From M3007 sp046299435 (GTDB lineage: Bacteria > Bacteroidota > Bacteroidia > Chitinophagales > Saprospiraceae), in assembly GCA_046299435.1 (NCBI GenBank), contig JBKBIC010000030.1, positions 1-31,740 of the forward strand: a DNA stretch of 31,740 bases. The letters are read 5' to 3'. Shown in pieces: positions 16,039 to 21,535 of the stretch. Within the stretch, counting starts at the first letter, position 1. The number at the start of each line of letters is the position of its first letter. The notes beneath the pieces were generated by a model. It was not told the origin of the DNA. It saw only the letters and a list, made by a program, of their open reading frames with translations, and did not search any database. Position numbers and translations under genes: made by a program.

Positions 16039-17097
16039 ATGAAAATCTTTACCCAACCGATTTTGCTGCTGGCAGTTTTTGCCGCCCTTTTTGCCCAGCC
16101 CGCCCACGCGCAAGACCCGCGCTTTTCCCAATTTTACAACGCGCCCGCACAACTCAACCCGGCCATGACGGGCGTATTCAACGGCAAAGCCCGCGTTGTG
16201 GCGAATTACCGCGACCAGTGGGGCAGTTTCCTGTCGCCCAATCCGTTCCGCACTTATGCTGTCTCGGCGGATATGCGGTTGCCGGTCGGTCGCACGGACA
16301 ATTTTGCGCTCGGCGTGAGTGCCCTGCACGATGAGGCAGGCACTTCGCAATACGTCCAAAACCGGGCAAATCTCGGCCTGTCGTTCATCAAACAACTCTC
16401 CGGCGGGCGGCGCACCGCCGACCATTTCCTTTCCGCCGGGGCACAACTTGGCGTGGGCCAAAACTCGATGGACTGGGGCAGCCTGTGGTTCTCGAACCAA
16501 TTCAACTCCTCGACCGAACTGCCCGACCCGACGCTGAACAGCGGCGAACCGACCCAAGACGGCTCGACGGGCGCGTTCCTCGATTTCAACGCCGGGCTGC
16601 TCTGGTACGCACTCTTTGAAAATGAAGGGTTTATGTACGCAGGCGGCGCACTGCACCACCTGAACCAACCGAAATTCTCGTTCCTCGGCGACGGCTCCCA
16701 GTCGCTGGCGACGCGCTGGGCGGGGCATTTCGGCGGGCAATTCCCGCTGAGCTACAATTTTTACCTCCAACCCGGCTTGCAATTCATGCGACAAAGTACC
16801 GCGCTCGAAGTCAATCCCGGCCTCAACGTGCGCTACACCAACCACGACCGCGACGAACTCGCGCTCCGTGCGGGCGTGTGGGGCCGAATCGGCAACAAAC
16901 TCGACAAGGGGCTGCAAATGGACGCGCTGACTTTCCTCGGCATGATTGAAATCAACCGTTGGGCCGTTGGCCTGAGCTACGACGTGACTGTCTCGACGCT
17001 GACCCGTGCCAACAACTCGCGGGGCGCATTCGAGGTCTCGCTCATCTACATCCATCCCGGCGACCGCCGGATGCGGGTGCAATGCCCGGATTTTTGA
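16039..17097 (+). CDS. PorP/SprF-family type IX secretion outer-membrane protein
   Basis: A 352-residue member of the PorP/SprF family, outer-membrane beta-barrel proteins that help a particular type B T9SS substrate reach the surface; they are typically encoded right after an SprB-like adhesin, as here. It has a signal peptide (MKIFTQPILLLAVFAALFAQ, cleaved after AHAQ) and the family opening DPRFSQFYNAPAQLNPAMTG followed by RVVANYRDQW. The middle shows alternating beta strands with FSFLGDG and LNVRYTNHDRDELALRAGVW, and the C-terminal GAFEVSLIYIHP strand fits a barrel end. The ATG at 16039 is chosen over 15964 because it starts the signal peptide. It lies downstream of the repeat array. Confidence 0.94.
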   Translation: MKIFTQPILLLAVFAALFAQPAHAQDPRFSQFYNAPAQLNPAMTGVFNGKARVVANYRDQWGSFLSPNPFRTYAVSADMRLPVGRTDNFALGVSALHDEAGTSQYVQNRANLGLSFIKQLSGGRRTADHFLSAGAQLGVGQNSMDWGSLWFSNQFNSSTELPDPTLNSGEPTQDGSTGAFLDFNAGLLWYALFENEGFMYAGGALHHLNQPKFSFLGDGSQSLATRWAGHFGGQFPLSYNFYLQPGLQFMRQSTALEVNPGLNVRYTNHDRDELALRAGVWGRIGNKLDKGLQMDALTFLGMIEINRWAVGLSYDVTVSTLTRANNSRGAFEVSLIYIHPGDRRMRVQCPDF

Positions 17098-17112
17098 TAG
17101 GGATGTGGGATG

Positions 17113-17301
17113 AAAAAAGCGTTGGGGGGGGGGGGACCTACGCCCCCGCCCCCCCCGGTTTTTTGTGGTTTGGAATTTACCAAAAGAAAAATAAAATAGC
17201 AGAAAANNNNNNNNNNGTGCATTGCCGGTTTTTTTTTTTGGTTTGTGGTATTAAACATGGGTGGGGGGGCTCGCAACTTCCGAGCCGCCCAACGCTTTTT
17301 T
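17113..17301. other. Intergenic gap with N-run, homopolymers and terminator-like inverted repeat
   Basis: This stretch between the convergent PorP/SprF and S4-domain genes contains 10 N (17207-17216), a run of 12 G (17124-17135), C-rich blocks (17141-17156) and long T runs. A perfect 14-bp inverted repeat flanks it: A6-GCGTTGGG at 17113-17126 and CCCAACGC-T6 at 17288-17301. This looks like a strong bidirectional terminator or repeat that broke the assembly. The bases next to the Ns should not be trusted. No gene is seen in 17098-17351. Confidence 0.75.
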
Positions 17302-17351
17302 TGTCTCTTGGCAATTAGCCAATCATCTCATTATCTGCACATTATCTCATT

Positions 17352-17798
17352 TTACTCCATTTCCTCGAAGTCAATGAAGCCTTTGAACTCGTCCATTTCG
17401 CGGCGGTCTTTTTTAGTGGGCCGACCCGCGCCGCGCTCGCGTTTTTCAGCGGTGGGTGCGCCGTTTTGGAACCAAGCGGCGTACTTGTTGCGCTCCTCGG
17501 CGGGCGTGACATCTTCGTAGCAAGTGGCCGCGATGGGCGCGCCTACGCGCTTTTCGATGAGCTGCACCGCCCGGAACACGAAGTTGAAACCCTCTTTTTT
17601 GACGGTGATTTCGTCGCCGACGGCAATCATGTGGGAGGCTTTGACGGACTCGCCTTTGATTTTCACCTTGCCCCCTTTGCAGGCATCGGTCGCCAATGTG
17701 CGGCTTTTGTAAATCCGCACGCTCCACAGCCATTTGTCAATCCTGCATTTTTGGACGGTTGACGGCGGGCGGTTGACGGTGGACGGTTGTTCGGCCAT
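17352..17798 (-). CDS. S4-domain RNA-binding protein, Hsp15 (HslR) type
   Basis: A 148-residue protein with an S4 RNA-binding fold: CRIDKWLWSVRIYKSRTLATDACKGG and VKASHMIAVGDEITVKKEG, then a basic tail (KRERGAGRPTKKDRRE). E. coli Hsp15 recognises stalled 50S subunits with nascent chain; this protein probably also acts on ribosomes. The first 17 residues (MAEQPSTVNRPPSTVQK) are encoded by a GACGGTT-type short repeat (17753-17789) like those found between genes, and are unlikely to be an ancestral part of the protein. There is no in-frame start between the repeat and RIDKW. An ATG directly before that point (minus strand, AAAATGCAGGATT) would give MRIDKW if one base were removed. So either the repeat supplies the N-terminus or there is a 1-base indel. 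Confidence 0.85.
   Translation of the reverse strand: MAEQPSTVNRPPSTVQKCRIDKWLWSVRIYKSRTLATDACKGGKVKIKGESVKASHMIAVGDEITVKKEGFNFVFRAVQLIEKRVGAPIAATCYEDVTPAEERNKYAAWFQNGAPTAEKRERGAGRPTKKDRREMDEFKGFIDFEEME
17753..17789. repeat. GACGGTT-type tandem repeat at the 5' end of the S4-domain gene
   Basis: On the plus strand four degenerate units read GGACGGTTGAC, GGCGGGC, GGTTGAC and GGTGGACGGTTG. The same unit family forms the hairpin between atpF and atpH (26372-26443). In the direction of the S4 gene it presents the C/T-rich strand, as the repeats before other start codons do. Confidence 0.75.
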
Positions 17799-17837
17799 GT
17801 AGCTTGTTGATTTTCAAGTGGTTGCCTCTGGTTTTCT

Positions 17838-17877
17838 GTGAGCCTCTTTGTTGCCGACAAGATTCACAGAGGCTCAC
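17838..17877. repeat. Inverted repeat between the S4-domain and PPK2 genes
   Basis: GTGAGCCTCT (17838-17847) pairs with AGAGGCTCAC (17868-17877) around a 20-nt loop. It lies in the 111-bp gap after the PPK2 stop. It has no T-run, so its role (weak terminator, mRNA hairpin or repeat remnant) is open. Confidence 0.6.
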
Positions 17878-17909
17878 GGAGGGACGGAAGACGCAGAGAT
17901 GACATTGGG

Positions 17910-18650
17910 TTATTTTTCGATTGGCGGGAAGGTCATGTTCAGTTTTTCAAGCCCTTCGACGAGCGTTTTGGCGATGAAATAATCGCGCCACCAGCGGTCG
18001 TCCACCGGGCAGATGTGCCACGCGATGCTCGAGTTGTTGATGGCGTACTCGTAAGCCTCCATGTATTTGTCCCAGTGTTTGCGCTCTTCCCAGTCGCCGG
18101 GGTTGTGTTTCCAATGTTTTTCGGGGTCTTCGAGGCGTTGGCGCAGCTGTTTTTCCTGCTCCTCGAACGAGATGTGCATGTAAAATTTGAAAATCAGCGT
18201 GTTCGCATCGAACTGCAACAGTTCCTCAAACGCATTGATGGCGGCCATGCGGCGGCGGACGCGCTCCTCGTCAATCCAGCCATGCACCCGCTGAATCAAA
18301 ATATCCTCGTAATGGCTGCGGTTGAAAATGCCAATCATGCCTTTGGCGGGCACGGCCTTGTGGACGCGCCACAGGAAATCGTGGGCGAACTCCTCCTCCG
18401 TTGGCTTTTTGAACGCGGTCATTTGCAGGCCGGTGATGCGGCAAGCATCGAACACGCGGTGCACGGCCCCGTCTTTCCCGCTGCCGTCCATGCCTTGCAG
18501 CACGACCAGCACGGAGCGTTTGCCTTCGGCATAGAGCATGGTTTGCAGGTCGCCGAGGCGTTCGACGAGGGCCTTGGTCTCGTCCTTGATGTCTTTTTCG
18601 CGGACATCGGAGGGGGCGGCGGTCGGGATTTTAGAAAGGGAAATTGGCAT
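17910..18650 (-). CDS. ppk2: Polyphosphate kinase 2 (PPK2) family protein
   Basis: PPK2 enzymes transfer phosphate between polyphosphate and nucleoside phosphates, replenishing NTPs from stored polyphosphate. The product is 246 residues, the length of a single-domain PPK2. The Walker A loop GMDGSGKDG is at 53-61; the Walker B-like region FNRSHYEDILIQRVHGW begins at 109; RQRLEDPEKHWKHNPGDWEER and the WHICPVDDRWWRDYFIA segment are characteristic of the family. The frame is open upstream to 18815, but the ATG at 18650 begins the conserved protein and follows a C/T-rich repeat arm, as other starts here do. Whether it acts on nucleoside mono- or diphosphates cannot be decided by eye. Confidence 0.94.
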   Translation of the reverse strand: MPISLSKIPTAAPSDVREKDIKDETKALVERLGDLQTMLYAEGKRSVLVVLQGMDGSGKDGAVHRVFDACRITGLQMTAFKKPTEEEFAHDFLWRVHKAVPAKGMIGIFNRSHYEDILIQRVHGWIDEERVRRRMAAINAFEELLQFDANTLIFKFYMHISFEEQEKQLRQRLEDPEKHWKHNPGDWEERKHWDKYMEAYEYAINNSSIAWHICPVDDRWWRDYFIAKTLVEGLEKLNMTFPPIEK

Positions 18651-18728
18651 AGTTGAAAAGAGGAATTGGGTTGAAGAGTTGAATTGAAGGTGAAAGAGTT
18701 GAAGAAAGGAAAGGGGTTGAATTGGGGC
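18651..18728. repeat. GTTGAAGA-type repeat arm (left arm flanking the four-helix-bundle gene)
   Basis: On the plus strand this is a purine-rich series of degenerate GTTGAAGA/GTTGAATTG units; in the direction of PPK2 it reads as a C/T-rich arm ending at that gene's ATG. It contains AAAGAGTTGAAGA (18693-18705), whose exact reverse complement is at 19248-19260. Confidence 0.8.
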
Positions 18729-18735
18729 TTGATGC

Positions 18736-19162
18736 CTAATCTGCTTGGTCGTTGAGTGGGTAATATGGAACATCAGGCTCGTGAAGTTCGTCGGCCTGTG
18801 ATTTCCGTAACGCATTTACCATGACCGTAACTTCTTGAATTTTCTCCCTAAGCTGCTCATAGTCAGCCATATTGATGAAGCCCAAATCCAACGCGAGGAT
18901 ACACTGGGCGAGCAATTCTGTGGCACTCGCGTAGGCAATTTCTGAAAACCGTGCTTGCTCCCTTTTGGTAATTCGAGCAGTGCCTTCTGCAATATTTGAC
19001 GAAATAGAAACAGCAGCACGGCGCATTTGAGGGATAAGCCCGAATCGCTCCTCTGACGGAAAAGCCCGTGTTGTTTCGTACACCATTTTCGTCAACGCAC
19101 GAAGCTTTGGCCAAAGCGATAATTTCTCGAACGGAAAAAAGGTAGTCTTTCATGGATTTCAT
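18736..19162 (-). pseudogene. Four-helix-bundle protein (S23/23S-rRNA-IVS type), frameshifted near its start
   Basis: The body (ERFGLIPQMRRAAVSISSNI, then AEGTARITKREQARFSEIAYASATELLAQ) is the hallmark of the four-helix-bundle family, first known as the ORF of 23S rRNA intervening sequences; the molecular role is unknown. The normal start MKSMKDYLF is present at 19162 but is one frame off. The run of six A at 19135-19140 (T on the coding strand) explains it: with five, the reading becomes MKDYLFPFEKLSLWPKLRA, joining TKMVYETTRAFPSEERFGL, a typical family N-terminus, and gives about 141 residues in all. As written, only an N-terminally shortened form of 119 residues from 19095 could be made. 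It could be a true frameshift, a slippage switch or a sequencing error. The gene lies between two complementary repeat arms. Confidence 0.88.
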
Positions 19163-19200
19163 TTTGAGTGATTCAAACTCACTTTCCCGCCTTATTTGAC

Positions 19201-19264
19201 TTTAAACTTTTCAACCACGCCAGTTTTACTCTTCAACTCTATTCCCCTCTTCAACTCTTTTCAC
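19201..19264. repeat. GTTGAAGA-type repeat arm (right arm flanking the four-helix-bundle gene)
   Basis: On the plus strand this is a C/T-rich stretch of TTCAAC and CTCTTCAACTC units, the reverse complement of the arm at 18651-18728 (13-bp perfect core, longer imperfect pairing). In the minus-strand direction it follows the DUF58 stop as a G/A-rich arm. Confidence 0.8.
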
Positions 19265-20203
19265 TCACCCCATCTTCGCCCGCTTTACCATCCATGTCTG
19301 CAAAATCGGGTAAAAGCCCTCGGCGATGTCGGCTTCCACGAAGTCAATTTTGAATTGCAGGCACTTCATCCGCAGTTGGTCGGTGAATTTACGCACCTGC
19401 TCGCGGTAAAATTCCTTGACTTGGTTGGGCTGCAAGCGCACTTGCTCGCCCGATTCCATGTCCACGAAAATATACGGTCGGTTCTCGAACTCGAATTCCA
19501 GTTCCTTCGCCCGGTCGGTCACATGGAAAAGGATGACCTCGTGCTTGTTGTATTTCAGGTGTTGCAGGGCGGCGAACAAATCCTCGGCCTGTTCCGGGCT
19601 TTCCATCACGTCTGTGAAAATGACGACCATCGAGCGTTTGTGTACCATTTCGGCCACTTGGTGCAGGCTTTTGGCGAGGTCGGTTTTGCGGTTAAGTTGC
19701 GGATTTTCAATGATTTGCGCGAGTTGGTTGAGCAGTAGGCGATAATGCACGGTGCTCGATTTCGCGCCTGTGCTCGACCGCAAATCCTCGTCGAAAATCG
19801 TCAGGCCGAATGCGTCGCGCTGTTTCCGCAGGGCGTTCATCAGCACGGCAGCGGCTTGGGCAGAAAAGCATAGTTTGTTTTTGTACTTGAATTTTTCGGG
19901 CTGTTTTTCGTCCCAGGGGTAGTACATCGTGGACGAGGCATCCACCACGATTTGGCAGCGCAGGTTGGTCTCTTCCTCGAATTTTTTGGTGAACAGTTTG
20001 TCCGTGCGGCCATAGACTTTCCAATCAATGTTGCGGGTGCTTTCGCCCGCATTGTACAGGCGGTGCTCGGCGAACTCGACCGAAAAACCGTGAAACGGGC
20101 TTTTGTGTAGCCCGACGATGAAGCCTTCCACGACCTGTTGGGCCAGCAGTTCGAGGTTGGAGCCGAGGCTGCGAATGTCTTGGGTTTCAAGCAGTTGGGT
20201 CAT
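19265..20203 (-). CDS. DUF58 domain protein (MoxR-associated vWA-like)
   Basis: A 312-residue soluble DUF58 protein. The family usually works with a MoxR AAA+ ATPase and vWA membrane proteins in assembling or activating envelope complexes; none of these partners is in the window. The signature block YNAGESTRNIDWKVYGRTDK is present, followed by KLFTKKFEEETNLRC. A vWA-like fold follows, with a MIDAS-like DASST (in VVDASSTMYY) and an acidic TDVMES site later. The ATG at 20203 is preferred to upstream in-frame starts because it begins the domain (MTQLLETQDIRSLGSNLELLAQQVV) and lies 41 nt after a TACTTTTG element. It is probably the first gene of a minus-strand unit with the four-helix-bundle, PPK2 and S4 genes. 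Confidence 0.92.
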   Translation of the reverse strand: MTQLLETQDIRSLGSNLELLAQQVVEGFIVGLHKSPFHGFSVEFAEHRLYNAGESTRNIDWKVYGRTDKLFTKKFEEETNLRCQIVVDASSTMYYPWDEKQPEKFKYKNKLCFSAQAAAVLMNALRKQRDAFGLTIFDEDLRSSTGAKSSTVHYRLLLNQLAQIIENPQLNRKTDLAKSLHQVAEMVHKRSMVVIFTDVMESPEQAEDLFAALQHLKYNKHEVILFHVTDRAKELEFEFENRPYIFVDMESGEQVRLQPNQVKEFYREQVRKFTDQLRMKCLQFKIDFVEADIAEGFYPILQTWMVKRAKMG

Positions 20204-20238
20204 TGAGTGATTGAGTGAATGAGCGAATGAGTGATGAA
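20204..20238. repeat. Single C/T-rich repeat arm before the DUF58 start codon
   Basis: In gene direction this reads as CACTCATTCGCTCATTCACT-like units directly touching the ATG at 20203. There is no complementary arm, which fits the rule that the G/A arm appears only behind an upstream gene of the same transcript; here a promoter is upstream instead. Confidence 0.7.
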
Positions 20239-20244
20239 CAACGG

Positions 20245-20252
20245 CAAAAGTA
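20245..20252 (-). promoter_or_regulatory. -7 promoter element (TACTTTTG) for the DUF58 unit
   Basis: The minus strand reads TACTTTTGCC, identical to the sequences before atpB and the VapB-like gene, 41 nt upstream of the DUF58 ATG. Confidence 0.6.
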
Positions 20253-20297
20253 TCGTTTGAACGCAAAACCGACGGGGCGGTTTGGGTTTCGGGCAAA

Positions 20298-20336
20298 AGA
20301 AAAAGGCAGCCCCGGATTTGCCGGGACTGCCTTTTT
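20298..20336. terminator. Strong terminator hairpin after the lipoprotein gene
   Basis: An A run plus GGCAGCCCCGG pairs with CCGGGACTGCC plus a T run around a short ATTTG loop. It can act in both directions and would end the transcript of the minus-strand lipoprotein gene before the DUF58 promoter. Confidence 0.85.
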
Positions 20337-20341
20337 GCCGA

Positions 20342-20402
20342 CCCCCAACCCCTGAAGGGGAGCGGATTCGGGCTTCTGGCTCCCCCTTCAGGGGGCTGGG
20401 GG
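20342..20402. repeat. REP-like G/C palindrome after the lipoprotein gene
   Basis: The left arm (20342-20362) is a CCCCCAACCCCTGAAGGGGAG motif and the right arm (20380-20402) is its near-perfect complement. Each arm also contains an internal CCCCTGAAGGGG-type palindrome. This resembles the repetitive extragenic palindromes seen in many Bacteroidota, but copy number in the genome cannot be judged here. Confidence 0.75.
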
Positions 20403-20403
20403 C

Positions 20404-21207
20404 TTACCGCCGCAGTCGAATCGTAAACGTGTCGCCGTTGGCGAGCGTCAGGGTGCCGACGCGGTCGCAGGTGCCGTCGCCGAAATCGAGGGTGCGCGCG
20501 CGGCCGTTGCGCGTCCAAGTGAGGAGGCCTTCCGAAATCCAGCGGCAGTTGTTGCGCTTGATGAGCGGCTCGTTGATGCTCATTGTGAATTCGTCGCCGT
20601 CGCGGTTGGTGCCGCTGCCGTCGCCCGTCACGGCCCACACATCGTCGAAGAGGATGTTCGGCGTGTTTTGGCCTTCGGTCCAAGTGCGGATTTTGGTGCC
20701 CTGCCAAGTGGCGACCGTGCCGTCGGGGAAGGTCAAGGTTTTCGCCACGACTTTGGTGAAGTAGAGTAGGCCAGCCGTGTTCAAACCGTTGTTTGTCAAT
20801 GTTTTGGAGCCGCCCACCTGCACATCGTCCACGAAGAAATTTTCGTAAGTCACCGTCCGCGTCGCCCCGGCCACGCGCATCGTGCTGTCGGATTGCGTGA
20901 TGATGACCTTGCCTTTCAGCACCCGGCCGTCGGGGCGCACGCAGTTGTCGCCGTAATCCACCGTCAGCGTGTTCGGCCAAGTGCCGACGGGGTTGGCCCA
21001 AGTGCGGGTGGGGCAATTGCCGCTGCCGCCCCGGTCGGCGACGGCCTCGTCTTCGTCGAGGTCGGCGGCTTCGTCGTAGTCGAGATTGGTCAGGATGTCT
21101 TCGGAAGTGGTGATTTCGGCGCGGTCAGCGTCGGTTTTGCGGTCGCAGGCCGTGAAAAATGCGGCGAAAGCGAAGGCAGCAGCCAGTGCCAAGATTTGCT
21201 TTTTCAT
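20404..21207 (-). CDS. Hypothetical lipoprotein, secreted beta-rich
   Basis: A 267-residue lipoprotein: signal peptide MKKQILALAAAFAFAAFFTA followed by Cys, with a clear lipobox (FTAC). An acidic linker follows (DEAADLDEDEAVADRGG), then a beta-rich domain with repeated strands (TLTVDYGDNCVRPDGRVLKG, KVIITQSDSTMRV, RTLDFGDGTCDRVGTLTLAN). The pattern resembles hypothetical Bacteroidota lipoproteins, but I cannot name a family. The frame is open upstream to 21489; the ATG at 21207 is chosen because it starts the signal peptide. It diverges from the ABC permease across a 328-bp gap. Confidence 0.85.
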   Translation of the reverse strand: MKKQILALAAAFAFAAFFTACDRKTDADRAEITTSEDILTNLDYDEAADLDEDEAVADRGGSGNCPTRTWANPVGTWPNTLTVDYGDNCVRPDGRVLKGKVIITQSDSTMRVAGATRTVTYENFFVDDVQVGGSKTLTNNGLNTAGLLYFTKVVAKTLTFPDGTVATWQGTKIRTWTEGQNTPNILFDDVWAVTGDGSGTNRDGDEFTMSINEPLIKRNNCRWISEGLLTWTRNGRARTLDFGDGTCDRVGTLTLANGDTFTIRLRR

Positions 21208-21535
21208 GTTTGGGCGAATTGAAATTGGGTTGAAAAGTTCAGTTTGATTGAAGTGTCTAATGGGGCGGCTGGGCTTGCGGGGCGTTTCTCGTCCGGCGGA
21301 AAACGACTGCTCAGACGTTGGTGTTTTCGAGGTGTTTAATTGCCATTGGCTTAAAAAACCGTTAAGGCTAAAAAATAGGCTTGTCCGCCCGCGTCCGCGC
21401 CCGTTCGGAAACTGACAGATTTGGTTTTCAAAAACCAACCCAACGCATTGAAAATCAACGAATTGATGCTTTGGCATAGCTTCTGACAATCAAAGCGTAT
21501 GAATTGATTGGGGCGCACTGAAAAATTTTCAAGCT
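21208..21535. other. Divergent intergenic region with dyad symmetries
   Basis: No gene is seen in this 328-bp gap between the divergent lipoprotein and permease genes. It contains a perfect dyad TTGGTTTT-CA-AAAACCAA (21421-21438) and a looser one, GCTTTG (21468-21473) with CAAAGC (21491-21496). Either could be an operator. No clear -7 element was found on either strand. Confidence 0.5.

Noticed and set aside
15740..16042. An open frame reading SHSHRLTLSP-like repeats
   Set aside because: It is a translation of the 8-bp repeat array and overlaps the promoter and start of the SprF gene.
16033..17082. A 349-codon minus-strand frame opposite the PorP/SprF gene
   Set aside because: It is a shadow frame; the plus strand has a signal peptide and family motifs.
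20404..20764. Plus-strand open frames across the lipoprotein gene
   Set aside because: They are shadows of a gene with a clear signal peptide and lipobox on the minus strand.
20204..21016. Upstream extension of the DUF58 frame to 21016
   Set aside because: The extension runs antiparallel through a terminator, a REP-like palindrome and the lipoprotein gene in another frame; the domain starts at 20203.
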